Positions 6,673 to 15,359 of a stretch of 21,507 nucleotides of DNA are shown one piece after another; position 1 is the first letter of the stretch; each line of letters starts with the position of its first letter. The DNA is from JAICTV01 sp035634055 (GTDB lineage Bacteria > Planctomycetota > Phycisphaerae > Tepidisphaerales > Tepidisphaeraceae). The position numbers and the translations under genes are program-made. The notes under the pieces are model-generated. The model was not told the DNA's origin. It made no database searches and worked only from the letters and a program-made list of their open reading frames with translations. The DNA lies in assembly GCA_035634055.1 (NCBI GenBank), contig DASQDR010000028.1, forward strand, positions 1 to 21,507. The letters are read 5' to 3'.

Positions 6673-7803
6673 CTATTCGGTGCTGCGGACGCGGGGTTCG
6701 GCGGTCGCTGAACCGGTGGGGGCGACCGACTTTCGCACCAGCAGTTCCGGCGCGAACCGGCGGCTCTGAAGCGGGTGGCCGTCCCCTTCGCGGATGTTGC
6801 CGGCCAGCGCCAGAACCGCCTCTTCGCCGAGCGTCGCCAGCGGCTGGCGGACGGTGGTCATGGGCGGGGCGAGGTGGGCCGCGCCGGGCGGGTCATCGAC
6901 GCCGACCAGCGACACGTCGTCCGGGATCTTCAGCTTCGCCGCCGCCGCCGTCGCGTAGACGTCCAGCGCGAAGGAGTACCCCGCGGCGAAGAGCGCGGTC
7001 GGGCGATCCCGCCCGCGCATCAGGCCGGCCAGCGCGGCGAGGTCGCCGCCGTCGAGCTTCCAGCCGGCGCCCTTCACCAGGTTGGCGTCGCACCAGTCGA
7101 GCTTGAGCTGGTCGCACGCCTCGCTGAACCCCTGCCACCGGTCGCGGCTGTTGCTGATCTTGTACGCCCCGCCGACGTAGCCGATCCGCCGGTGCCCCTG
7201 CGCCGCCAGGTGCTCGACCGCGAGCTTGGCAATGGCCACGTTGTCGACGTCGAACGATGGGATGTTCGGCAGGTGCGACTGCGCGCCGACCACCAGCGTG
7301 GGGTGCCCGCGCCGGAGGTCGTCGGCGAGCTTGCCGAGGTCCTCGGGGAACGGGTTGACCAGCAGGTAACCGTCGCACTCGTTGCGCACGTCCTCGCCGA
7401 AGCGGAGCAGGATCAGGTCGATGCCCACGACGGCTGCGGCGCGGTGCACGCCGTCGAGGATCTGCCCGTGGTAGTAGTCCGCCAGCGACGCCTCGCGGTG
7501 GAAGACCAGCCCGACGCGGACCGCCGCCGCGATCCGCCGCCGCTGGAAGTAGCGGTGGTGGACGAACGTCCCGCGCCCCTGGGCGCGCTCCAGCACGCCC
7601 GACTGCACGAGTTCCTGTAACGCGCGGTGCGCGGTGACCAGCGAGACGCCGAGCTGCTCGCTGAGGTGCTTGGTGCTGGGCATCTGCTCGCCGGGGGCGA
7701 ACAGGCCGGCGTCGATGGCGTCGCAGATCGCGTGCTGGACGACCTGGTACAACGGCTCACCGGCGCGCGGGCGAACCCGCTTGAGATGTTTCGCACCAGC
7801 CAT
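6673..7803 (-). CDS. GntR-family repressor with LacI-like ligand-binding domain
   Basis: This 376-residue transcription factor has an N-terminal winged helix of the GntR type (about 18-85), with MPSTKHLSEQLGVSLVTAHRALQ-like spacing and a GRGTFV wing. A periplasmic-binding-protein-like sensor follows (about 95-365), with a typical SFDVDN, GHRRIGYVGG, VSLVGVDD and TTVRQPLATLGEEAV series. This combination is that of AraR-like regulators, which usually sense a sugar or related small molecule and repress nearby uptake or catabolic genes; no such target lies beside it here, so the ligand is unknown. ATG 7803 is chosen because the helix-turn-helix starts about 17 residues later; the longer frame to 7923 adds residues without family resemblance. 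It is divergent from apt and converges on hppA with a 79-base gap and no clear terminator. It may regulate itself through the palindrome at 7833-7854. Confidence 0.85.
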   Translation of the reverse strand: MAGAKHLKRVRPRAGEPLYQVVQHAICDAIDAGLFAPGEQMPSTKHLSEQLGVSLVTAHRALQELVQSGVLERAQGRGTFVHHRYFQRRRIAAAVRVGLVFHREASLADYYHGQILDGVHRAAAVVGIDLILLRFGEDVRNECDGYLLVNPFPEDLGKLADDLRRGHPTLVVGAQSHLPNIPSFDVDNVAIAKLAVEHLAAQGHRRIGYVGGAYKISNSRDRWQGFSEACDQLKLDWCDANLVKGAGWKLDGGDLAALAGLMRGRDRPTALFAAGYSFALDVYATAAAAKLKIPDDVSLVGVDDPPGAAHLAPPMTTVRQPLATLGEEAVLALAGNIREGDGHPLQSRRFAPELLVRKSVAPTGSATAEPRVRSTE

Positions 7804-7832
7804 GGTTGGACCCGTCCCCGGCGGGGCTTCAG

Positions 7833-7854
7833 ACGCGCGGGAGAACCCGCGCGT
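7833..7854. promoter_or_regulatory. Perfect 9-bp inverted repeat upstream of the GntR-type gene
   Basis: ACGCGCGGG (7833-7841) and CCCGCGCGT (7846-7854) are perfect reverse complements separated by AGAA. The site lies 30-51 bases upstream of the regulator's ATG at 7803, where an autoregulatory operator would be expected. Winged-helix GntR dimers bind symmetric sites, but the length and GC-rich arms would also make a strong hairpin in the leader RNA. It is not followed by a T-tract, so a terminator is unlikely. Confidence 0.45.
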
Positions 7855-7926
7855 GGACGAATAACTATGGTGATGGCCGGCCTCCCGGTCAACGCGCGAA
7901 GCGCGCCATGGCCGCCATTGCACGTG

Positions 7927-7998
7927 GAGCGTTGGACGTTGGACGTTGAGACCCCGCGATCTTGCCCGTCAGCATTTCACATCCGACCGTCAACGCTC
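7927..7998. repeat. Degenerate dispersed repeat with tandem GTTGGAC
   Basis: Three 7-base units (GTTGGAC, GTTGGAC, GTTGAGA) occur at 7931-7951. GAGCGTTGGAC at their left edge (7927-7937) is mirrored by GTCAACGCTC at 7989-7998, giving an imperfect inverted repeat. The style resembles the other intergenic repeats in this window. Between it and the apt promoter I see no gene. Confidence 0.5.
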
Positions 7999-8063
7999 GC
8001 TCGGTATGCTGGCGTGGTGCCGGCGGGCCGGGGTGGGCGGCGGAGCGGCACTGACGGCAGTGT

Positions 8064-8093
8064 TTGGCAGCGCGGCGGGCGGCGGTTTACACT
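8064..8093 (+). promoter_or_regulatory. apt promoter, TTGGCA-N18-TACACT
   Basis: TTGGCA (8064-8069) matches the -35 consensus at five of six positions and TACACT (8088-8093) fits a TAnnnT -10 with 18-base spacing. Only eight bases separate the -10 from the apt ATG, and there is no Shine-Dalgarno, so the mRNA would begin at or within a few bases of the start codon. This is the best-supported of the near-leaderless promoters in the window. Confidence 0.5.
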
Positions 8094-8101
8094 GGCGGGC
8101 G

Positions 8102-8632
8102 ATGACCGACTCCATCGACCACCTCAAGTCCCTCATCCGCGACATCGCCGACTTCCCCAAGCCCGGGATCCTGTTCCGCGACATCACCCCGCTGCTGGCC
8201 GATGCCTCCGGGCTGGCGCTGGCGGTCGAGCTGCTGGCCAACCCGTTTCGCGGCAAGAACATCGACCTCGTCGTCGGTGCCGAGAGCCGCGGGTTCATCT
8301 TCGGCACCGCCGTCGCCTGCTGCCTCAGCGCTGGCTTCGTCATCGTGCGCAAGCCGGGCAAGCTGCCGCACAAGAAGGTGAGCAAGACCTACGACCTGGA
8401 GTACGGGCAGGACACCCTGGAGATGCACGCCGACGCCATCGTCAAGGGGCAGCGCGTGCTGATCGTCGACGACGTGCTGGCCACCGGCGGGACGATGAAG
8501 GCGTGCTGCGAGCTGGTGGACGGCCTGGGCGGGAACATCGTCGGCATCGCCGTGCTGACGGAACTGCTCGGCCTGGGCGGGCGAACGAAGGTCACGCCGC
8601 ACAACGTGCACTCGGTGCTGAAGTACGAGTGA
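8102..8632 (+). CDS. apt: Adenine phosphoribosyltransferase
   Basis: This 176-residue cytosolic enzyme makes AMP from adenine and PRPP (purine salvage). The N-terminal FPKPGILFRDITPLL segment and ESRGFIFG (about 60-67) are diagnostic of Apt, followed by RKPGKLPH and EYGQDTLEMH. The PRPP-binding motif VLIVDDVLATGGT is at 119-131 with the acidic pair Asp123-Asp124. The length is normal for the family. ATG 8102 is chosen because the family N-terminus starts there; the open frame upstream (to 7946) runs back through the promoter and repeat. It appears to be monocistronic: 225 bases containing a repeat separate it from the next gene. It is divergent from the GntR-type regulator, though nothing shows that this regulator controls it. 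Confidence 0.95.
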   Translation: MTDSIDHLKSLIRDIADFPKPGILFRDITPLLADASGLALAVELLANPFRGKNIDLVVGAESRGFIFGTAVACCLSAGFVIVRKPGKLPHKKVSKTYDLEYGQDTLEMHADAIVKGQRVLIVDDVLATGGTMKACCELVDGLGGNIVGIAVLTELLGLGGRTKVTPHNVHSVLKYE

Positions 8633-8730
8633 CGCCGCCGCGAGCCCGCGCCGGTGGCAGGCTGTCCCGTGGTCACTGCCGGCGGAACGGTTCTGCGCGA
8701 ACGCGACCCGCCGAACTCGCTGAAGCACGT

Positions 8731-8790
8731 TCCGTGGCTAAACCCGCTTTCCTCATCGGTGTCCATCGGTGCCCCATCGGTGGCTAATGT
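8731..8790. repeat. Dispersed-repeat fragment with three CATCGGTG units
   Basis: CATCGGTG occurs at 8754-8761, 8764-8771 and 8775-8782, and GTGGCTAA occurs both before (8734-8741) and after (8780-8787) them. The pattern resembles the repeat families at 11730-11822 and 17383-17528 (short phrases with CATNNGTG spaced about ten bases apart). The remainder of the 225-base gap between apt and the phosphoesterase gene shows no gene or terminator. Confidence 0.55.
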
Positions 8791-8820
8791 GTCGTTCTCG
8801 CGCCGGCCGCTCGTTCACGA

Positions 8821-8849
8821 TTGACGCCTCCCGCGCCGTGGCGGAAGAT
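8821..8849 (+). promoter_or_regulatory. Possible metallophosphoesterase promoter (TTGACG-N17-GAAGAT)
   Basis: TTGACG (8821-8826) is a five-of-six -35 match. The hexamer at the proper spacing, GAAGAT (8844-8849), is a poor -10 (three of six). GGAAG within it could serve as a weak ribosome-binding site for the ATG at 8858, which would conflict with the -10 role. Confidence 0.25.
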
Positions 8850-8857
8850 CAATCCAT

Positions 8858-9730
8858 ATGGCTGTTGACGCCGATCAGGTGATGGAGACGTTCGGGGCCG
8901 CGACCGATGAGAACCGCCTCGACCCGCTGCGCGACCAGCAGGTCATCGTGCTGCCGGCCGAGGGCGAGCTCTGGATCGCCGGCGACATCCATGACCATCG
9001 CAACAACTTCCGCAAGATCACCGTCGCCGCCGACCTGGGCAACAACCCGCAGCGGCACCTCATCCTCCAGGAGCTGATCCACGGCGACCACTACGACGAG
9101 AAGGGCCGCGAGGATTCGTGGCAGACCCTGCACAAGGCGGCCGAGCTGAAGTGCGACTTCCCGGAGCAGGTCCACTTCCTCTTCGCCAACCACGACCTGG
9201 CCCAGATCCACGGCGAAGGGATCATGAAGGCGGGCACCAGCGTGTGCGAGGCCTTCACCGCCGCCGTCAAGCGCGACTTCCAGGGCCGCGCCGCCGCCAT
9301 GAACGTCGCCATCACCGAGTTCCTTCTGTCCATCCCGCTGGCCGCCCGCACGCAGACCGGCATCTTCTTCAGCCACAGCATGCCGACCGACGACCAGATG
9401 GACGACTTCGATTACACCGTCTTCGACCGCCCCTTGAGCGGCGACGACTACCTCCGCCGCAAGGGCCCGATCTACAAGCTGATCTGGGGCCGCCACATCA
9501 CCCCCGCGGGCGTCGACAAGTTCCTCGCCCACGTCAACGCCAGGATGATCGTCACCGGCCACCAACCCCAGGAATCCGGCTACCTCGCCAACGGAGACAA
9601 GCATCTGATCATCGCCTCCGACCACAACCAGGGCGTCTTCCTGCCGATCGACCTGGCGAAGGAATACACGATGGACGACCTGGTCGAAGTCCTGACGAAA
9701 TTCGTGGCGGTGGAACTGCCGGAGACGTGA
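8858..9730 (+). CDS. Calcineurin-like metallophosphoesterase
   Basis: This 290-residue protein carries the full two-metal phosphoesterase motif set in order: GDIHDH at 42-47, HGD at 75-77, NHD at 111-113, a histidine in FSHSMP at about 173, and TGHQP at 233-237. Family members hydrolyse phosphomonoesters or diesters on proteins, nucleotides or other metabolites. The sequence between HGD and NHD is longer than in minimal family members, and an insert rich in Asp (about 178-200) follows the SHS motif. No signal peptide is seen, so it is probably cytosolic. I cannot assign a substrate. It is flanked by repeat sequence upstream and closely followed (32 bases) by the second antitoxin, which has its own promoter-like element, so the two are probably separate units. 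Confidence 0.85.
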   Translation: MAVDADQVMETFGAATDENRLDPLRDQQVIVLPAEGELWIAGDIHDHRNNFRKITVAADLGNNPQRHLILQELIHGDHYDEKGREDSWQTLHKAAELKCDFPEQVHFLFANHDLAQIHGEGIMKAGTSVCEAFTAAVKRDFQGRAAAMNVAITEFLLSIPLAARTQTGIFFSHSMPTDDQMDDFDYTVFDRPLSGDDYLRRKGPIYKLIWGRHITPAGVDKFLAHVNARMIVTGHQPQESGYLANGDKHLIIASDHNQGVFLPIDLAKEYTMDDLVEVLTKFVAVELPET

Positions 9731-9750
9731 CGGCCCGCCCCTGCCTCAGG

Positions 9751-9756
9751 TAACAT
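9751..9756 (+). promoter_or_regulatory. Probable -10 element (TAACAT) of the second antitoxin
   Basis: TAACAT lies six bases before ATG 9763, and an overlapping CATAAT (9754-9759) lies three bases before it. No Shine-Dalgarno is present, so transcription from the TAACAT hexamer would start almost exactly at the A of the ATG, a leaderless arrangement. No clear -35 element is seen. Confidence 0.42.
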
Positions 9757-9762
9757 AATCCC

Positions 9763-10026
9763 ATGCAACTGACCGTGAGCCTATCGCCCGAGGCGGAGGC
9801 GCAACTGCGCGCAAAGGCGCTGGCCGCGGGAACGGACGTCGCGGGTTACGCGGCACGGCTGCTCGAAGCCATCGCGACTCCGCCGCCCTCGCTCGCTACC
9901 ATCAGCGGGCCGCTCTACCAGCAGTTCCTCGGCAGCGGCATGACCGACGACGAGCTGGGCGACCTGCTCGAGCAGGCGAAGCATGAGATGCGCGCCGAGC
10001 AGCGTCGACAACGGCACGCGTCGTGA
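9763..10026 (+). CDS. VapB-type antitoxin
   Basis: This 87-residue protein begins MQLTVSLSPEAEAQLRAKA, a beta strand plus helix like that of ribbon-helix-helix antitoxins, followed by a Pro-rich hinge and an acidic/basic C-terminal half (GPLYQQFLGSGMTDDELGDL, then QAKHEMRAEQRRQ) that would wrap the toxin. I recall very similar small proteins beside PIN toxins in planctomycetes. Its TGA (10024-10026) overlaps the GTG start of the adjacent toxin gene (10023-10025), a standard coupling. The product probably binds operator DNA at its own promoter and would neutralise the toxin, but the toxin gene here is broken. The gene itself is intact and of normal length. Confidence 0.72.
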   Translation: MQLTVSLSPEAEAQLRAKALAAGTDVAGYAARLLEAIATPPPSLATISGPLYQQFLGSGMTDDELGDLLEQAKHEMRAEQRRQRHAS

Positions 10027-10488
10027 CGCCACCTCCGGACAAGGCGGTCTTCGACTGCAACGTGTTCCTCCAGGCGCTGGCACATCCGCTCGGCCCCGCC
10101 GGGCGCTGCGTGCAGGAGGCGCTCGGGGGGCGGTTTCACCTCTTCGTCGACGCGCCGCTACTCGAGGAACTCCAGCACGTCGCCTGCCGGCCGACGGTCG
10201 TGAGCGAAGCTCGGTCTGCTGCCGGCGCAAGTGGACCTGCTGCTCGGAGAATTACGGCTGCGGGCGGTCCTCGTGCAGAACGTGCCGACGAGCTTCACCT
10301 ATGCGCGCGATCCTTCCGACGCACATTACGTCAACCTGGCGGTCGCCACGAAGGCCATGCTGGTCGTGAGCCGAGACCGCAACTGCTCGACCTGATGGAT
10401 GATGCGAACCCGGAAGGTGGGCAGCTCCGCATTGCGCACCCCGCGTTCCGCGTCCCTCACGCCAACGGAGTTCTTGCGCGAGCTGTGA
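10023..10488 (+). pseudogene. PIN-family toxin with three single-base frame breaks
   Basis: A PIN-domain toxin (COG1569-like) can be reassembled across three frame changes. From GTG 10023 the first frame gives VFDCNVFLQALAHP and APLLEELQHV, up to about 10205. A one-base insertion there moves the reading to LGLLPAQVDLLLGEL, FTYARDPSDAHYVNLAVATKA and LVVSRDRN. A one-base deletion near 10372-10375 (AAC-TGC where AAC-CTG-CTC is expected) restores the first frame for LLDLMDDANPEGGQLRIAHPAFRV. A one-base insertion near 10453-10455 then gives the expected end TPTEFLREL and TGA at 10486-10488. The catalytic acids (DCN, LEEL, RDPSD, SRDRN) are all still encoded. Without correction the protein would carry only about 60 native residues. 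The end lies six bases from the convergent oppF stop. Confidence 0.8.
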
Positions 10489-10494
10489 TGGTAA

Positions 10495-11667
<1,173 letters not shown>

Positions 11668-11729
11668 CGTGGCCCGATTTTCAGTTCTCTCTCGCTCGTG
11701 CGAAGCTCGATGCCTAAAGAAGAGCTTTT

Positions 11730-11822
11730 CGACGAATCTACACGAATCTTCACGAATAAATGCGGAGGCAGGAGGTTTCTTGCCAGCGTCCTTTATTCGC
11801 GTGGGTTCGTGTGGATTCGTGG
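11730..11822. repeat. Hairpin-forming dispersed repeat between oppD and oppF
   Basis: Two 31-base arms, 11730-11760 and 11792-11822, are reverse complements at 25 of 31 positions; four of the six mismatches would still pair as G-U in one strand's RNA. The phrase CACGAAT recurs about every ten bases in the left arm. The 31-base loop has its own small stem (GGCAGGA...TCTTGCC). The element ends one base before the oppD stop codon (11824-11826). The pattern matches the element at 17383-17528. Confidence 0.85.
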
Positions 11823-11823
11823 A

Positions 11824-13032
11824 TCACGTTTCTCCCTTCACGATCGCCTCGGGGTTTCCCTCCTCGACCGCCTGCGGGACGACCTCGCGCCGGTGGTCGG
11901 AGCGCGGGACAATCGGCGGCGAGACATCGTAGCCGGCGATCTGGTGGCAGGCGGCGCCGTGCAGCGGGAGCACCTCGCGGAGGATCGGCTCGTCCTGCTG
12001 GCAGCGGCGAAGGACCGGGAACGTCTCCTCACCGGTGTTGATCGTCACCACGTCCTGCGGGCTGGCCTGCGCCGCCAGCATTCGCGTGCGCGGGCAGCGC
12101 GTGTGGAACTTGCAGCCGCTCGGGAACTTCGACGGGTTGGGCACCGTCCCGGCGATCGTCTCCAGCCGCGAGGCGTGCGCGCCCAGCTTCGGGACGCTGC
12201 GGAACAGCCCCTCGGTATACGGGTGTTGCGGGCGGTCGAACAGGTCCTCGACCGTCGCGGTCTCGACGATCCGGCTGGCGTACATGACGTTGACCACGTC
12301 GGCGTTCTCCGCCACCACGCCGAGGTCGTGCGTGATCAGCAGGATCGACATCCCGGTCTCGCGCTGGAGCCGGCGGAGCAGCTCGAGGATCTGCGCCTGG
12401 ATGGTCACGTCCAGCGCGGTCGTCGGCTCGTCGGCGATCAGCAGCTTGGGCTTGCAGGACAGGGCCATCGCGATCATCACGCGCTGCCGCATCCCGCCGG
12501 ACATCTGGTGCGGGTACTCCGCCAGCCGCCGGCCGGGGTCGGCGATGCCGACGTCGCGCAGCGCCTGCTCGGCAATCTCGATCGCCTGCCGCGCGTTCGC
12601 GTGCTGGTGAAGCACGACGGCCTCGGCGATCTGGTCGCCGATCGTGTAGACCGGGTTCAGGCTGGTCATCGGCTCCTGGAAGATCATCGCGATCTCCTTG
12701 CCGCGGACCGAGCGCATCTGCTTCTCCGACAGGTCCAGCAGGTCGCGCCCCTCGAGGTGAACGCTGCCGCCGAGGAACTTCCCCGGGGGCTGCGGGATCA
12801 GGCGGAGGACCGACAGCGACGTGACCGACTTGCCGCACCCGCTCTCGCCCACCAGCGCGACGGTCTGGCCGGGATAGATCGAGAACGACACGTCGCGCAC
12901 CGGGCGGACCTGGCCGCGCTCGGTGTCGAAGGCGATGTTCAGGTCGCGCACTTCCAGCAGCGGCTTGGCGCCGGGCGTTGCGCGCGAGCGGTCGACGGGG
13001 GCGGCGGCGGTGCCGCCGGCGTTGGGGGTCAC
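11824..13032 (-). CDS. oppD: Peptide ABC transporter ATP-binding protein, OppD-like
   Basis: The second ATPase of the importer, 402 residues from the GTG at 13032. Walker A GESGCGKS is at 62-69, signature SGGMRQR at 178-184, Walker B LLIADEP at 197-203, and the switch histidine in ITHDL at 235. The C-terminal extension holds four cysteines (307, 313, 344, 362; CKFHTRC spacing) as in OppD/DppD. The GTG start is chosen because it overlaps the oppC1 stop as GTGA (13029-13032); the open frame reaches 13143 with ATG but that would overlap oppC1 by 115 bases and adds Arg-rich shadow sequence. With OppF it should form the ATPase heterodimer. No other ATPase gene lies in the locus, so it may serve both permease pairs. 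Confidence 0.93.
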   Translation of the reverse strand: MTPNAGGTAAAPVDRSRATPGAKPLLEVRDLNIAFDTERGQVRPVRDVSFSIYPGQTVALVGESGCGKSVTSLSVLRLIPQPPGKFLGGSVHLEGRDLLDLSEKQMRSVRGKEIAMIFQEPMTSLNPVYTIGDQIAEAVVLHQHANARQAIEIAEQALRDVGIADPGRRLAEYPHQMSGGMRQRVMIAMALSCKPKLLIADEPTTALDVTIQAQILELLRRLQRETGMSILLITHDLGVVAENADVVNVMYASRIVETATVEDLFDRPQHPYTEGLFRSVPKLGAHASRLETIAGTVPNPSKFPSGCKFHTRCPRTRMLAAQASPQDVVTINTGEETFPVLRRCQQDEPILREVLPLHGAACHQIAGYDVSPPIVPRSDHRREVVPQAVEEGNPEAIVKGET

Positions 13033-14282
13033 TTGATGCCTCGCAGCTTGGGGTCCAGCGCGTCGCGCAGCGCCTCGCCGATCAGGTTGTACGCGAAGAC
13101 GGTCAGGAAGATGGCCCCCCCGGGGAAGACGGCGATCCACCACGAGAAGTTCCCCCCCGCCGCCCGCGCCTGGTTGAGCATCCCGCCCCAGCTCGGCTCC
13201 TGCACCAGCCCGAGCCCCAGGAAGCTCAGCACGCTCTCGGTGAGGATCGCCGACGCGATGCCGAAGCTGGCGGCGACCAGCACGGGCGTGATGCCGTTGG
13301 GAAGCATGTGGCGGAAGATCACGCTGCGCAGCGGCAGCCCCGCCGCCACCGCCGCCTGCACGAAGTCCTGCTTGCGCAGGCGGAGGAACTCGGCGCGGAT
13401 GAAGCGGGCGTCGCCGGTCCAGCTCGTGAGCCCGATGATGACCATCATCACGTAGAGGTTGCGCCCGAAGACCGCGACGAAGGTGATGAGCAGGAACAGG
13501 GTGGGGACCGCCTCGAAGATCTCGATCAGCCGCATGCCGATGATGTCGGCCACGCCGACGAAGTAACCCATCAACCCGCCGATGATCACGCCGATGACGA
13601 CGGCGATGCCGGTCGCGATGAAGCCGATGGTGAGCGCGATCCGGGCGGCGTGGATCATGCGGCTGAGGATGTCGGCGCCGAACTCCTCCACGCCGAACCA
13701 GTGCTGCCGGCTGGGCGCCGTGCGTCGGACCTCCGGGGAGTCGCGCAGGTAATCGGTCGGCGAGTACGGCACCGGCGCCCGCACGATCGACTGCACCCGC
13801 CCCTCGCGCTCGGCCTGGCGGTACTGCTCGAAGACGACGGTCTCCGGCGGGCGGACGAACACGATTGCCAGCGGGATCGACAGCCCGATCACCGCCAGCG
13901 CCGCGATTGCGCGCAGCCGCTTCGGCACCGGCCGCGCCAGCAGCGCCGCGACGATGGAGAACGTGGCGACGAGCAGGACGACGTCCGCCGGCGTCAGGTG
14001 CCGCAGCAGCGGCGACGACCAGTGCCCGTCCATCTTCAGCAGCAGCGGGTGGCTGTTGGCGAGGAAGGGCGCGAACACGCCGCAGAAGATTAGCACCGCA
14101 ACCCAGGCCAGTCCGAAGCGGGCGCCGGCGCGGCGGAAGGTGTCGGACACCGCCTGCCGCGCGAACGACCGCGGCGGCTCGGCCGACAGCCGCTCCCGCT
14201 GCTCCGCCGCCGCCGGCCCGAGCGAGCGGGCGTCGCGGTCCGGCGGCAGCGTTATGGCGCCGGCGCTAGCCTGGCTACTCAT
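13029..14282 (-). CDS. oppC: Peptide ABC transporter permease, OppC-like, first set
   Basis: Inner-membrane permease half, 417 residues. The transport core has the FGVEEFGADILSR entry motif (about 196-208) and the cytoplasmic coupling (EAA) loop DFVQAAVAAG at 306-315, followed by HMLPN and a LSFLGLG helix typical of OppC/YejE. It is about 100 residues longer than a standard OppC. After the first helix (about 55-75) two further hydrophobic segments appear (about 100-118 and 127-145) before the usual periplasmic loop, so eight rather than six helices are predicted by eye. A Ser/Arg-rich N-terminal tail is cytoplasmic. It overlaps oppB1 by eight bases and oppD by four, so translation is coupled on both sides. 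Confidence 0.9.
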   Translation of the reverse strand: MSSQASAGAITLPPDRDARSLGPAAAEQRERLSAEPPRSFARQAVSDTFRRAGARFGLAWVAVLIFCGVFAPFLANSHPLLLKMDGHWSSPLLRHLTPADVVLLVATFSIVAALLARPVPKRLRAIAALAVIGLSIPLAIVFVRPPETVVFEQYRQAEREGRVQSIVRAPVPYSPTDYLRDSPEVRRTAPSRQHWFGVEEFGADILSRMIHAARIALTIGFIATGIAVVIGVIIGGLMGYFVGVADIIGMRLIEIFEAVPTLFLLITFVAVFGRNLYVMMVIIGLTSWTGDARFIRAEFLRLRKQDFVQAAVAAGLPLRSVIFRHMLPNGITPVLVAASFGIASAILTESVLSFLGLGLVQEPSWGGMLNQARAAGGNFSWWIAVFPGGAIFLTVFAYNLIGEALRDALDPKLRGIK

Positions 14283-15354
14283 AGCTCACCCGCGGGTCGG
14301 CGACGGCGTAGAGGATGTCCGCCAGCAGGTACCCGAGCAGCCCGAGCAGCCCCGCCACCAGCGTGGTCGATAAGAACAGCTCGCGGTCGCGCGTGTTGAT
14401 TGCGTCGATGGTCAGCTTGCCCATCCCGTTGATGCTGAAGATCTGCTCGACCACCACCGACCCGGTGATGAGCGCGGGCAGGATGTGCGCGCCCACCGTG
14501 ATGAGCGGGATCAGGCTGTTGGCCAGCACGTGGCGCATTAGCACGTCGCGCTCGCCGACGCCCTTGGCGCGGGCGGTGCGGACGTAGTCGGACTGCACGT
14601 TCTCGAGCACCGCGCCGCGCGCCAGCTTGGAGAGGAAGGCGAAGCTGCCATAGCTCAGGCAGATGACCGGAAGGACCAGGTGCCACGCGACGTCGAGCAG
14701 CCACCCGCGCTGCCACGCGCCGCTGGCGTCGCGCCCGGGCAGGAAGGGCATGGCGTCGGCCAGCACGTCGGTGAGCCCGCCGGCGGGAAACCACTTGACG
14801 TACTGCCGGTTCGCCAGGAAGCCGATCATCAGCACGCCCGCCAGGATCACCGGGAACGACCAGAGCCCGAGGAAGAGCGTGCCGCTGGTGACGTCGAGGA
14901 TTTTGCCGCGGTTGCGGGCGGCGTAGATCCCGGCGAGCACCGCGATGCCGTAGGTAATCGGGATCGACACGACGTTCAAGAGGATGGTGATCGGGAGCGA
15001 CTCGCCGATCAGCCCCGCGACGCTGCGCCCGCGGACGAAGCTTTCGCCCAAGTCCGGCCGCTTGAACCCGAAACCCCCGCCGCCCGCGCCCGCCCCGGCA
15101 GCGCGGAACCCCACCGGCGAGACCTTGTTCAGCCACTTGAGGTACTGCACGACGTACGGCCTATCGAGCCCGTAGCGGTCGTTGTAGTACTTGCGCATCG
15201 CCTCGCGCTCCGCGGGGCGCATGCCGAACTCCGCGCTCACCAGGTTCGCCCCGACCCCGCCCGGCGACATCGCCACGATCGAGAACACCAGCGCGGTGAT
15301 CCCGATCAGCGTCGGAACGATCAGCAGCAGTCTGCGGATAACGTAGGAGAGCAT
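14275..15354 (-). CDS. oppB: Peptide ABC transporter permease, OppB-like, first set
   Basis: Inner-membrane permease, 359 residues, partner of the OppC encoded next. The N-terminal MLSYVIRRLLLIVPTLIGIT helix is the standard OppB/YejB start. The coupling loop DYVRTARAKG is at 256-265 and the C-terminus ends with DPRVSYE. A Gly/Ala-rich stretch in the periplasmic loop (about 84-97) and a longer loop before the coupling region are unusual features. The TAG stop lies inside oppC1 (eight-base overlap). A repeat fills most of the 80-base gap to oppA1 upstream and no Shine-Dalgarno is visible at ATG 15354, so efficient translation may depend on coupling or on another signal. Confidence 0.92.
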   Translation of the reverse strand: MLSYVIRRLLLIVPTLIGITALVFSIVAMSPGGVGANLVSAEFGMRPAEREAMRKYYNDRYGLDRPYVVQYLKWLNKVSPVGFRAAGAGAGGGGFGFKRPDLGESFVRGRSVAGLIGESLPITILLNVVSIPITYGIAVLAGIYAARNRGKILDVTSGTLFLGLWSFPVILAGVLMIGFLANRQYVKWFPAGGLTDVLADAMPFLPGRDASGAWQRGWLLDVAWHLVLPVICLSYGSFAFLSKLARGAVLENVQSDYVRTARAKGVGERDVLMRHVLANSLIPLITVGAHILPALITGSVVVEQIFSINGMGKLTIDAINTRDRELFLSTTLVAGLLGLLGYLLADILYAVADPRVSYE

Positions 15355-15359
15355 CGGGG

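Noticed and set aside
8640..8690. Terminator hairpin after apt
   Set aside because: CCGG-containing segments face each other but pair for only about four bases with gaps and there is no T-tract.
13033..13143. Upstream ATG start for oppD at 13143
   Set aside because: Would overlap oppC1 by 115 bases and add Arg/Pro-rich shadow residues; the GTGA overlap start at 13032 fits the locus pattern.
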